Of a DNA stretch of 64,000 nucleotides, positions 47,001-59,000 are shown one piece after another. Source of the stretch: Caenorhabditis remanei (taxonomy: Eukaryota > Nematoda > Chromadorea > Rhabditida > Rhabditidae); assembly GCF_010183535.1 (NCBI RefSeq), contig NC_071330.1:17465717-17529716 (forward strand), given 5' to 3'. Below the pieces are notes generated by a model. It searched no databases and had not been told where the DNA came from. It saw only the letters and a list, made by a program, of their open reading frames with translations. Within the stretch, counting starts at the first letter, position 1; the number at the start of each line of letters is the position of its first letter. The translations under genes were made by a program, and so were the position numbers.

Positions 47001-50000
47001 TTTATCTAGACATGTGTCCTTCACTCCATTCAACACCTGGCTTACTAACCGCAGCACATTCCTGAGAAGCGGTAAACCGTTGCTCCTCCGATACTCTCTC
47101 TCTCTCTTCCAATCTAACTGTATAAACAATAGACAACACAATGACCTTACATGTTGCATTGCATAAATGAACAATTCCATCTCTCTCTCTGCGTCTCTCC
47201 ACCTTCCATAGTCCGTTTCCGAAACGATACGGAAATTCCGTTCTCCGTCTGTTGTCTCTCTCTCTTCACAGACACATGGCGTAGACCTGGTGGGGGTGTC
47301 CTTTTCTGTGGTGACACCCAGTACCTTCCCTCTCGCCTCTTCTTACCTTTCCCTCTAAATGTACATAAACAAATTTCGCCGGCCGTTTCTCGTTTTGGTG
47401 TGTGTGTGGAACTGTATTTAGTTTCTCTGTCTGATTCTATTTCTCTTCTTGGAGCTTATTGAATAGGAATGGAATGTGGAGGAGAATGAGTCATTCCTGT
47501 GAGAATGTATAATTGTGGAGAATGTTATTTATTGATAATTTTTCTTTTTGCAATTTTTGTATAATCTATGTAATTAGAGGAGTTAGAGAAACCTGAATTG
47601 CATGTTACTTTGAATCAGGAATTGTTAGTTTTCTAGAAATATAGAATTTTTGAGGAAACTTAAATTTGAAATCTGTACTCTCAATTTTTCTGAATTTTAA
47701 ATTCTATAATTCCAGGAATTTTCTATTTTTCCTTTCTTTTGACTTCTTTCGTTAACTTCTGATTTCTGATCTTTCTAGAGGTTCTATTATCTAAAAAATC
47801 ACTCACCAGTGTTCCAGAAAATTTGCATACATATTTATTTATTTCACTCTTTCCTACCAGTCCCCTCTTATTTGCATAATCGTTTGATTTATTTTCATTT
47901 CTATGCCACGAAATATCGTGAGTTTTGAATAATTGAATGCTTTTTTGTAAAGAAAACAAAACGGACAACCCAGTTTTTGAAGTTTCGAAATTTTACATAG
48001 GTTTTTTTCTGTGAGTCACCATTTCCAGTTTTGGAAAAAAGGATCTTAAAATAGTCTAATTTTAGAAGTACTGCGTTTTTCCAGTCTCGGCCCGCTTTGA
48101 ACCAAAATTCGAGAAAATTGCACTTTTTTAAAAAAAAGTATAGTTTCGACAAAAACTTTTAAGCTTAAGCACTTTCTCTATGAAATTTTGAAAATTTTCG
48201 AAACATTTCGGTAAAAAATGTGTTCCCATTTTTGAATGAGGCCGACGGGCCGGCCTGATTTTTGGCAAATCTGAACAAATTTGAATTGTTGGTCATTCAG
48301 TTAGCTATAGCAATAAATTTGTCTGAAACGTTTAATTTTTTCCGTGCTCCGAGACCTCTTTTGTATACTGAAATATACAGAAACTTTCTGTTAGAGTAAC
48401 CTTTTTATACCTAAATATTTAATCAGAACTGAATTTTTCTGTGTTTTTTTCTTTTTTTTTGACATTTAAAAGTGTATTTTAATACATAGTTATCCTTATT
48501 CACGAACGACAAAAAAAGTATTTTTTTTCATGTTTTTTCTTATTTTTTTACATAGGCATGTCGAAAAGTGCAAAAAGGGGAAAAACGCTGTTAGACCAAC
48601 ACTAAACTGAGATTTGTGAAAAATAATTTCTCGCCGCTTGTGAATAATCCAATAATGAAATTCCTACCGTCTTCAATTCATAATTCCTTTCGATTCCACC
48701 TTCTTTAGAAAACTGTGCCGGCCCATATACACCTACCCACCATCTCTTTTCTGACTCACTCTTCCATTCATTCACATTTTCTGATATATTACCCATTTCT
48801 TCCTTTCCTATCTATCTTCTTCTTTCTCAACTTCTATTATATATATTTCCAGAGTTCTACAAAAAATAGAGAATAGAAATGATGATGAGTGGAACAAGTA
48901 ATGGTATACCACCACTAAAGGTAAGACAGATTACGCAATGCATTCATTTTTATCTCCGTGTCTGTATGTATATAGATCTACCTGATAACAACTTTTTATC
49001 TCTTTTTGTTCTCATCCAACAATTATTGATTGATTTCTCTTTATTCCAGTATATAATGAGAATCCGAAGAGAAGAGGCCACTTGAACATCTGTATGTTGA
49101 ATGAATGAAAAAATAATCGACAGTGAAAGGAAAAGAGAGATGAGAGAAATAGAGATAGTTCCAAATATATACGGGCGGTGTTGGAACGGAACAAAAAGAG
49201 AAAAAAGGAAGGAGAGGGTTTTATTGTGTTGGAATACCATATCTTTTCTGTTTTTTATTGTTGGGGACTTTTGCTAAATTTGAGTTCACCGCATTTTCGA
49301 AATCTCGGCCTGGATTTAAAAAAATGTGCAAAAAAGTTTTGAAACATGATTTTTTATCCAGATTTTTTGTGTTCATTACCGAATTACTGCAATTAATGTT
49401 TTCTCGAAGTTTCAGAGCGATATGGCAAATTAGAAATTATGTCATAGTCAAAAACCCAAAATTCAATACACTTTTGAGCGGTGCTGTATATAAATGCGAC
49501 TTTTAAAGGAGGACTGAAGTCATATTTTTTTATTTCAGATTCTGATACTTCAAAAAATTCTGAGCAACTTTCATCATTGGAGCATATACTAAAAATCGTT
49601 CTAAACACCCTAAATTCACGTTTTCCCGGCTCAAAAGGAGCCTAGGTGGAAGAGTTTTCCCACGCGAATTTTCGCCCCCGTGTAGTCCTCTCGGACAAAA
49701 CTATTTCTTTTTATCTCTCGATTTCTCATTTTCTTGCTTTTTCAAACAAATTTTCGTGTTTTTTCTTATTTTTTTACGATATAAATTGAATAAAACACGA
49801 AATTTTGTTGAAAAAATCAAGAAAACAAAAAATCGAGAAATAAAAAGAAATAATTTTGTCCGAGAGGACTACACAGGGGCAAAAATTCGCATGGGAAAAC
49901 TCTTCCATCTAGGCTCCTTTTGAGCCGGGAAAACGTGAATTTAGGGTGTTTAGAGCGATTTTTAGCATATGCTCCAATGGTGAAAGTTGCTCAGAATTTT

Positions 50001-53000
50001 TTGAAGTATCAGAATCTGAAATAAAAAAATATGACTTCAGTCCTCCTTTAATCGAAATTTGGATACATAGTCGAAATTTCTACTTTTTTTTGCAAAAAAT
50101 TCAAAAAAATTTTGTATTGACACCCGGGCCGGTAAAAAGTTAGGTTCCTGAAAAGTTCCTGAAAAAAAATGCGGTTTTCTTTTTCTTAATTTCCAACTTC
50201 TGTTTTACTGTATAAGGCGATATAATCATTTTTTGAATAAACATTTTTCTAAAAATAAAACTTCTAGCCGTTCCAACTTGGTCTGTTATGGATAAATTCT
50301 GAGATTCTGAAGATTTTTAGAAGTTCCCAAATATTGTGACTTTTTTGAAAAGTTCCGTTACTATAAAAATCATTTTTTGACATTCCGGCTTTTCGAAACC
50401 CCAAAGTTCCCGATTCCAAGAAGTTTCTCACAGTGTCAGCTCTCAAAATCCAACTTTTTGAAACCTCTTTTTATTTAGAAATTTCCGAACTCTTCAGTCC
50501 GCTCCGTCCCTTCTCCACCCAAAAAAGTTCTATTAGTAGGAGATTATCGAGATTACATTCTATTATCTTTCCGAAACAAATCGGACAAGTTTTTTGGGTT
50601 GTGTACACTGTTTCCTTTTCCCGTTCTCACTTTTGATCTATCCGCCAACACGAGAAAATATATTGTAGTGGAGGACGGGGCAGGAAGTCGGAAAAGAAAA
50701 GTGATAGCGGGCATTTATTTGATTTTCTCTGATTAGATAGTCTGGGAGAAAACAAAACTTTTTTTAATTATGAATCCTGAATTTCCAGCTTTTTAAAAAT
50801 TTTGGTATGTTTAGGTCTTATTAGGGAGAGTCATGTTCGGAGATATGGGACATGACTTATATCATTGGAAAGCTGAGAAAACGCTGATTCCAAATCTATA
50901 TTCGAATTTCGCCCTTGAGTTTTGGTATTCAAGAAAAGCAAGACCAAAGTTCGGAAAAATAACAAAGTATTACCTTCTTCAGAACTTTTACCTCATTTTT
51001 CTCAAATACCAGACCTCGAGGGCAAAAATTGAAAATCAGCGTTTTCTCAGCTTCTCCATGACCTTTGCTAGTTAGCTAACATTGGGAAGTTTGATGGCTC
51101 ATAAATCGGTCCAGAGGAGCGTTTTGCAAATTTTTCTTGCAGATTTGGAATCCGCAGTGTCGAAATTACATATGATCCAATTTATAGAAAATTTTCAACT
51201 CGGTCCGTCGTGTATTTCCCTTGTTAGCTAACCTTAGGCAACTTTGTAGAACTTAGTTAACTACGGTCTACTGTAACAAATCTCAGTCTGCTTAACCTTT
51301 GGTCAGCTCACCGACCATTCAAATGAAAACATTAGATTTCAAATATTTGTTTTTTGAATATCTCTTCCTTTTCTCCTCTCTCCACTTGATCTTCCGCATC
51401 TTCTCTTCCCGAAATTTCCATTCATGCTCACCCAACCAACTTAATCCACCTATTCATTGCCACGTGTCACACATACACATTGTCTTTTGCTCTTTTGCTC
51501 CAAACACCAATTTCCAAACAGTCTCTCTTCCGGAAAAGCCGCCTTTCCTGCTGCCTGAGCGTCATTCAAAAAGCTGTCGGCACTTTTCTCCCCGAAGCTT
51601 CCGGTAGTAGGTGGTGAGAGATGTTTACGCTTCTATTCGCCAACACCAAATGTTTTTTGTGTGTCGTTTTCAATTGTGAGGTTTCTCCTAGTGATCTTGA
51701 TCCGTTAATATTGATTTATTTTTTGGTAAATGAACTGGGTTTGGTGTTGAGATGGAGGACCCGCTTCTTACAACCGCGCTCTATCGAAACCGAAGAAAAT
51801 TGTTACTCAAGAGAATTTCGGTGGAGCGCAGTTGTCAAAACTGTGCTGAGATGATACTGATTATAAATGTCCTGTATTTGAAAATTTCTAACTTTGGATT
51901 TCTAAAAATTAACGAAATATCCCATTTCGAGAATCGTAGCATTTTGATTTTCTTGTTCACTACTGTATTTCCTAGGTATAAAATGTTTCTGGACTAACAA
52001 TAGCTTACATTTCGGACATTTCTGAATTCTACACGGTCTCAGAGCCTCCGAAAAGAACTGTAAGGAAATTGCATGCCTGCACATTTATTATACACCTTTG
52101 AGAATGTGTTACGGTGTCACTAATTGTCCCACCATGTAAATTTTTAGTAAACCATACAGAACAAAGGTAGACCTTCATTTTTGTAGTTGACAACTTTTTT
52201 GTACGGGCAATCCCTAGAAAGGAACAGCTCAAAATTCACTCTATTTTGTACAACTCAGTGGATTTGAGGTTGACTCTTACTGTAGTTGTTCTTTTTTATT
52301 TATTTATAAGATTTTGGTTACGTAGGTTAGTTGTCGGTATGTCATTCTTCATTTTCAAAGCCACCACTCATTTTTTCATTAAACTATACATCTTCTGCCT
52401 CTCCATTTCATAATTTGCATATGATTCATACCCCCTTTCAACTTTCCCCTAAATGAAGAAAAAGACAGAGATTTATTGTGCTTTTTCTCTCCATCTCTCC
52501 TCCTCTCTGATCTGCGCAGAGAGAGTGAAATAAGTCGTTATTATTTGTTCCCTCTCTCTCTCTTTTCGATGAGTCATCTACAAAGAGACGAACAGCAACA
52601 ACATTATATCCATCTGTGTGTGTGTGCAAAATTTCACATCACATATGTATTTTTATTTGTTCTTCTTTCCTCCTGTTTCTTTTCTGTTCCTAGAAGGTTC
52701 GGAGGGTGCAAAGTGCGCTCCACTGGATTACAAAAGGGGCGGAGCTTAAGGGGATCGGTTTGTCTAGATGTCCTGTTCTACTGAGATATTATGCCTATTA
52801 TAAAAAAAACCTTAAAATCTGGCGTGCCGTTAACGCGTTTTCAAGTAGACTTGCAAAGTTCAGGGTCTTGAATTTTTGAACTTTTTCACTGGACTTTTTT
52901 GGCAAACATTTTTTTTTGAAAATTTCCGTTTTAGTCTTTTTTGAGTTGATCCAAATGAGTAGTGCCTATATCTGGTGCGCCTCTGGCGCGTAACCCGAAC

Positions 53001-56000
53001 AACAGATGTTTGAAGCCTGTGAGCCGTAGCTCAAAGTTTCAAAAAAGTAAATGTTGACTTAAGAAATTGAAAAAGGTCGTCGAAAAAACACGGGCGGTCT
53101 CTTTTTGCCTTGAGATGCTTCCGTTTTTTTTTCATTTTCACTTTTTTGGTCTCTTTTTTTTGGTGAGGCGCGGGAATAGAAGTGATCCATCACTCTGACA
53201 GGCAGATGAGAGACATTGTTGGAACTTTTTTGGTTTTTAGACTTTGAGGACATCCGGACTGACAGACCAGTTTTTTCTCAGCATCTACTAAAACATAGAA
53301 TCTGCAAAATTATGAATCACCAAATTGAGAATTAAAAAAAATAGTTTTGACTCATCTCATCAACATGCCCTTTTTCTCTCTCTCACACACAGCTGTCTGG
53401 CCATGAATTCATTGTGTTTTTTGTCCTTGATTCTGGTAGATTCGAACAAGATTTTCACCTCGTCTCCCTCCTCTCTCTCTCTCATTTATTACCCCTTGTT
53501 TGATGGGTGGAAGATGAATGAAAAAGCGAATTTCTCACATTCCAATCTCCATTTCAACTGTGTTTTTTGGGTAGTGGGTCTGCATGAAGATTCTGCTCAC
53601 TGCGATTTATATTCTTAAAATTGCAAATCCATAATTTTAAGCCTACCGGGACTGCTTACTAGGGAATGTTCAATACGTACATTGGCATTTTCAATTAACT
53701 CAAAAAAAAAAACAAAAAAAAATTTGGGATATGCCTATTCAAGCTGTCCTGAATACCTGGTAGCAATTTGGAACGATTCCAAACTTTCGACCTCTTGGGG
53801 TTCCCTTGTCAGGACTTTTAAAATACTATTGTCGAAACAAACTTTCTTGACATTCGGTGTTTGCGGACCTAAGTTGCCGCGCTCAAAATAAGCCACGCCC
53901 TCTGTCCGTTATCTCGGCTATATATTCAGAAAAGATCGGGGAGTTCGACTAATATCATAGCCGATACAACGGAAAGAGGGCGTGGCTTATTTTGAGCGCG
54001 GCAACTTAGGTCCGCAAACACCGAATGTCAAGAAAGTTTGTTTCGACAATATGCTTTTTCAATCTTTATTCACTTTTCCGTATTAAAAAGAAAAAGTTGG
54101 AAAAATTGGATCTCAAGTTGATATCTTAAAAAAAACGCAACTTTTTCAATGACTTAACATGGGTTTATCTCGGGACAGTAAACCGTTCTGCAAAAAATGG
54201 ATAATATATTCGGAATCAGGGTGTTCATAAGTATTTACTGGGATATAAACCAATTTGAAAGCTTATGTCTCTGGATCATTCCCTAGTTAGTTCTGAGTTT
54301 TCCTCACTATGATTCACGGTAAAAACTGTAATAAAACGGCACCTGTATTATGACGCCACCTTCTACATGCTCAAAATCACCACTAGTATTCTCCAGGACG
54401 TTTTCCGCGATTCTGATTAAAATCAGCGTGATTAGTATAGCATTTACAATAGTAAACAGAATCCATAGAAAAGGTTTTTAGTGAATTTTTAAGAGTCTCA
54501 AAAATTCCTCAAATCTTCTCTGGAAGGCAGTGGAAAAATATGTTTTTATGGTATCTGCTTAGCATTTAAATACATACATTCTTGAGCCTTTTTTACTAGA
54601 CTAGTTTTTGGGTGTCCTAAGTTCTGTGCTTGCAATAAACTGTTCCTCAATAAAATGTTTGAAGCATCTCTCTTTTCCGTTTTTCTTTTTCCCATTCTTT
54701 CTCAGAAGTGTTGAACCGTAAAAATGAATTTCTCTCTCCGTCTCCTCCATCTCCCTCAAAAGTATCCTCTTTAATTACCATTTCTCCCCTCCATCACCCG
54801 ACACCTGTCCTTTTTCGGACTCTGATTTCTTATTTCTTATTTCATTTGATGATGGCCGAATGTTCGACCTTCTGGGTTGTGGGAATTGGACAATAGAAGA
54901 ATAGATGATAGAGGGGGAGGATGAACAGACTTTGTTACAAAAAAAGGAAACAAATAAATATATAAATGTTCCATTTTCAGCCATCCCGAAGTTTCCTGCC
55001 ACAAGACACCGGTCCAATGCTGCACAGAAGTCCATCTGGAGCGAAACGGAAGATTCGGCAGAAACGGACAGCTGCCGAGGAAGCGTGAGTGTTATTTATA
55101 TTTTTAAGTAGACAGATATTGTATGTATTTAACGGTATCTTTAATTCCGTGCTAATGTGTGTCCATCATGTAAAAACTGACACTGTTCTAAACAATTTTT
55201 TCCGAGATTTTCCCTATTTTTCTAATTCTTGGTGAAATTTTTTCTCAGGAAAAAGACCGGAAAAAAAGCTTAAAAGTCTTGTTCATGAAGTCAGTTTGAG
55301 AAGTTTAGAGCAAAATGGAACAGAAAAACTCAAAATGTCATCAGGACTATTCCCTAGTCAGAGATTCGGTGCAGTCTCTAATAAGAACCGCCCGGAATAG
55401 AACTGGTACGAATCAGAACCGACTGATGCTTTAGTGGTTCTGATTCGCACTAATTCTGATCCGAGCGGTTCCGATCCGCGCGTAGTTCTGCTTCATACTA
55501 GTTCTAATTCAGGCGGTTCAAAAATGTTTCATTATTTCATTCACAAGTTGACGACGTATTCTAAGACAGCTACATTAATACAGTAATGATCATAATTCTA
55601 ACAACTTTGATCGTCTTCATTTGGAAAATGTCCACCTTTAAGAATGTATTACGGTGTCAGTGATAGTTCCACAAAGTTAATTTTTAATGGATTGTACAGA
55701 TCAAGAATAGAGCTCTTTTTTTTCGTTGGCACCTTTTTTCCACGGACACTTCCTAAAGAGTTATGTTCATTTACAACATCACTATTTTGCACTGAAATTG
55801 GTCGATTTGAGAGAGTATTACTGTGTCGATACGTAACTCGCTAGGGAGTGATTGTACAAAATAGTTGTCAACTACAAAAATGGAGCTCTATTTTTGATTT
55901 GTATAGTGCATACAAAGTCTACTTGATGAGACGACCAGTATTACCATGACACACTCTGAAAGTTAGACATTTTTAACTGAAAACGGCCAAACTTGTTAGA

Positions 56001-59000
56001 ATTATGATAATTTCTGTTAGTGATCAAGTTCAAAATTTGAAATGAATTCTCTGAATTGTACAACTTTCAACATTTCCAGCGCCCTATCCCGTCCATCTCC
56101 GTTCCTCTCCCCATCAAGTTCATCCTCTCAAACTTCAATATCACCAACACCGACGGAAACTTCATCCAACTACCGGTCTCTCATAGATTCCGGTGACTAT
56201 CAATCAATCCTTCCGGATTTCGACCCATCATTTGTTCCAGTGCCTACACCGAGGTTAGTTTTCCTTTTTTCTCTATCAGAATGTCAAAAATATGTTTTCA
56301 ACTCTGTATTTGTCATAAAGCTTATCTAGGTCAGAGTCGTTTTTTTCGTTGCTGGCATTTTAGGTGACACTGTCAAACCCCCTGTATACACAACCATAAA
56401 AATAGCGGGAGTGAGAAAAAAGCAGCGAAACGGGCGGTTCAGTTATATTCGGTTGAATTCTTCTTCTCCAAAACGGTTATGCATCCAATTCCACTCCTAG
56501 TTATGTGTATCCCGTTTAGTTCACTTCTTCTTTTTGAAGAAGACAGGACGCTATGACATACTTTTGATGGAGGAATAGGTCACTCTAGGTAATTTCTTAG
56601 TATAGAGGATAGAAATCCGGAGTCAGTTTTATTTCTGAATATTGAAGCTTAGAGTTTTCTGTTGCTGACTAGGGAAGGTCATCGGGTCAGTTGACATTTA
56701 TTATTGCAAAGCTGAGAAAACGCTGATTCCAAATATATATTCAGTGTCTGCCTCGAGGTTGGTATTTGAGAAAAATGAGGTCAAACAAAATTTGATGTTC
56801 GATTTCTCGAATACCAGGTCTCTAGGACAAAAACTAAACAGATATATTCGGAATCACCGTTTTCTCAGCTTTCCAATGATATAGGTCACGCCCCCATACA
56901 TATCTCCACACTGACTCCATGGACAGGCTGACTGAAGCTTGACGGTTTTTAAAGATTTTTATTTTTATAATTATGCAATTTGGTCGAGAATTGAAGTTTT
57001 TCCAATCCGCTCCAGCAAGTTTCAATAAAGATTTCTGATTATTTCATCCAACCACTAAACGAAACGTACTTATTTTTGATCTACATTATGGTATATTTTT
57101 CAGCTCATAAAAGCCACTTTGAAGCAAGTTACTTTGAAATTGGACTGATATATCTATGATTTTGGTCTGTTAGTTTTTATTTTGGTCACTAGTTATAATA
57201 TGCGTCTCACTCGAGAGTTTCCTGACTCCTCTCTCCTCCATATCCTCATTTTACCCCTCCATTCATTCCAAATGTCTGAATATCTCCTTCTTCTCTCTAA
57301 TCACCCCGTTCCTTATCAATAGTAAGTATCAATCGAAAGTGCGAGAGTGAAACCTTCTCAGGCGGTTTCGTTCATTTCACATTCTCTTTTAACCGTTCCG
57401 TGCCAAATCTTTTGAAATCTCATTCTACATATTCGGGAAGGCGGGGGAGAGATATTAGAATAATGAGAATTCACTTCCAAATGTATCATTTTGAGAAATC
57501 GAAAAAGAGAACAAAGATTCCAATTTAGGTTGATCTGTATGATATTGATACGGCTGGCGTGGCTTCAGGCGCGGTTTTGTAAAATTGAAGAGATACTCAT
57601 GGAGAAGCGGGTACTGGCGCGCTTCAGGCGCTTTTCGATTGAAATGAAAATTTAACTCTTCATTATCAAGATCCCGGCTGGACTACCTTTGACGTGTTCT
57701 GTTAAATTTCTGACGATTTTTGATTTTCGTCAAAAAAGTCTAAATTTGAAAAAAATATTCGAAAATTCGACTTTTTTGAAAAAGTTCAAAAAACAATTAT
57801 AATTCAAATTTTCAATTTTCGTACTGAAACTCGGCCCAGCTCAATGCAAGTACGATTATAAGGTTGATCAGTTCACTTTGATTTTTTTCTGGCGCGCCTC
57901 AGACGCGGTTTACTACTGTAAAAATCCAGTTAACTTTCAATTAATAGTGTACAATGCTTGGCTGAAGTCTATCTCCCTGATTATCAGGATGGCCATAAGC
58001 TTGAGTATTTTCGGCTAGGGCACCTTGGGCACGTTTTGTTGATAGCCTGCTGCTTCAAACTCTTTTTAACGCTGATCAGTTCACTTTGAGTTGTTTTGTC
58101 TGGCGCGCCTCAGACGCGTTTTACTACCACCGCAATCCAGTCAACTTTCCAATCACCATGCCTGGCTGAAGTATGATTGCCGCATTTCTGATTGCGACTT
58201 TCCTGGCGCGCCTCCAGCGCTTTTCCGTCAACCTTCCACGATTATGAATTTTTGATCTCACCTTCTTCTTCTTCCAAGTGGCTTCAAAATGCGCTTGGAA
58301 TGCAAGCAATTCCTCTGTCTACCCGTCTCCGTCTCTCTGTATCTCTGTTTCTTGTGATCTGAATAATTGGCATCGCTTCCTGCGATCTCACGTAATCGTC
58401 TTCTTCTTCTTCTTATTCTTATTCCATCCGACAAGTTTCTCCGTACCGCCCGCATTTTCTGTTTCTCTTTTTCTCTCTTGTTTCTGGAACAAGCTTCCTG
58501 TCCTTCTCCCCTGTCCTCCTTGTTCTTTTGTCAGTTTCCTGGATTAGTATTAGTAGTACATGTATACTACTATAGTTGGATGGTCAGTGGATTGTGATTA
58601 GGCCGGAAATGTTGACCAATTGTTTCCAGATTTTGCCTAGAAATGCCCATTTTCTGACTTTCTGGAATTTTCGAAGCTTTTGTTCCAACTTCCTTAAAGG
58701 CTTTAAGGTTTTTTTAAAATAAATTTCTGGAATTAAAGGTTTTGTCTGTCCTTATTGTCAAATATGTACAATAAATATTGTGACAGTGGCGGCACCGACT
58801 GAAAAACTGATATCTTATCAGTCACCCCAAAAACTCTATTGACCACACCCAACATTGATAGTTTTTTTTCTATATTTCAAATTTATTGCATTCCTTGTAT
58901 TAAATTACTTTAATAAGTAATTACTGAGTAATTAGCATAACATTTCAGATTATCCGTGCCATTCTCCAACTCGATGAGCTCATTGGAACTCTCCTCCAAC

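Noticed and set aside
49393..50143. Two ORFs on opposite strands with the same peptide
   Set aside because: They are the two arms of the fold-back element 49504-50050, not a duplicated gene.
54905..55111. Other open frames through exon 54981-55084
   Set aside because: All three frames are open here; only the frame beginning PSRSFLPQD joins both the upstream phase-0 exons and the downstream ALSRPSP exon.
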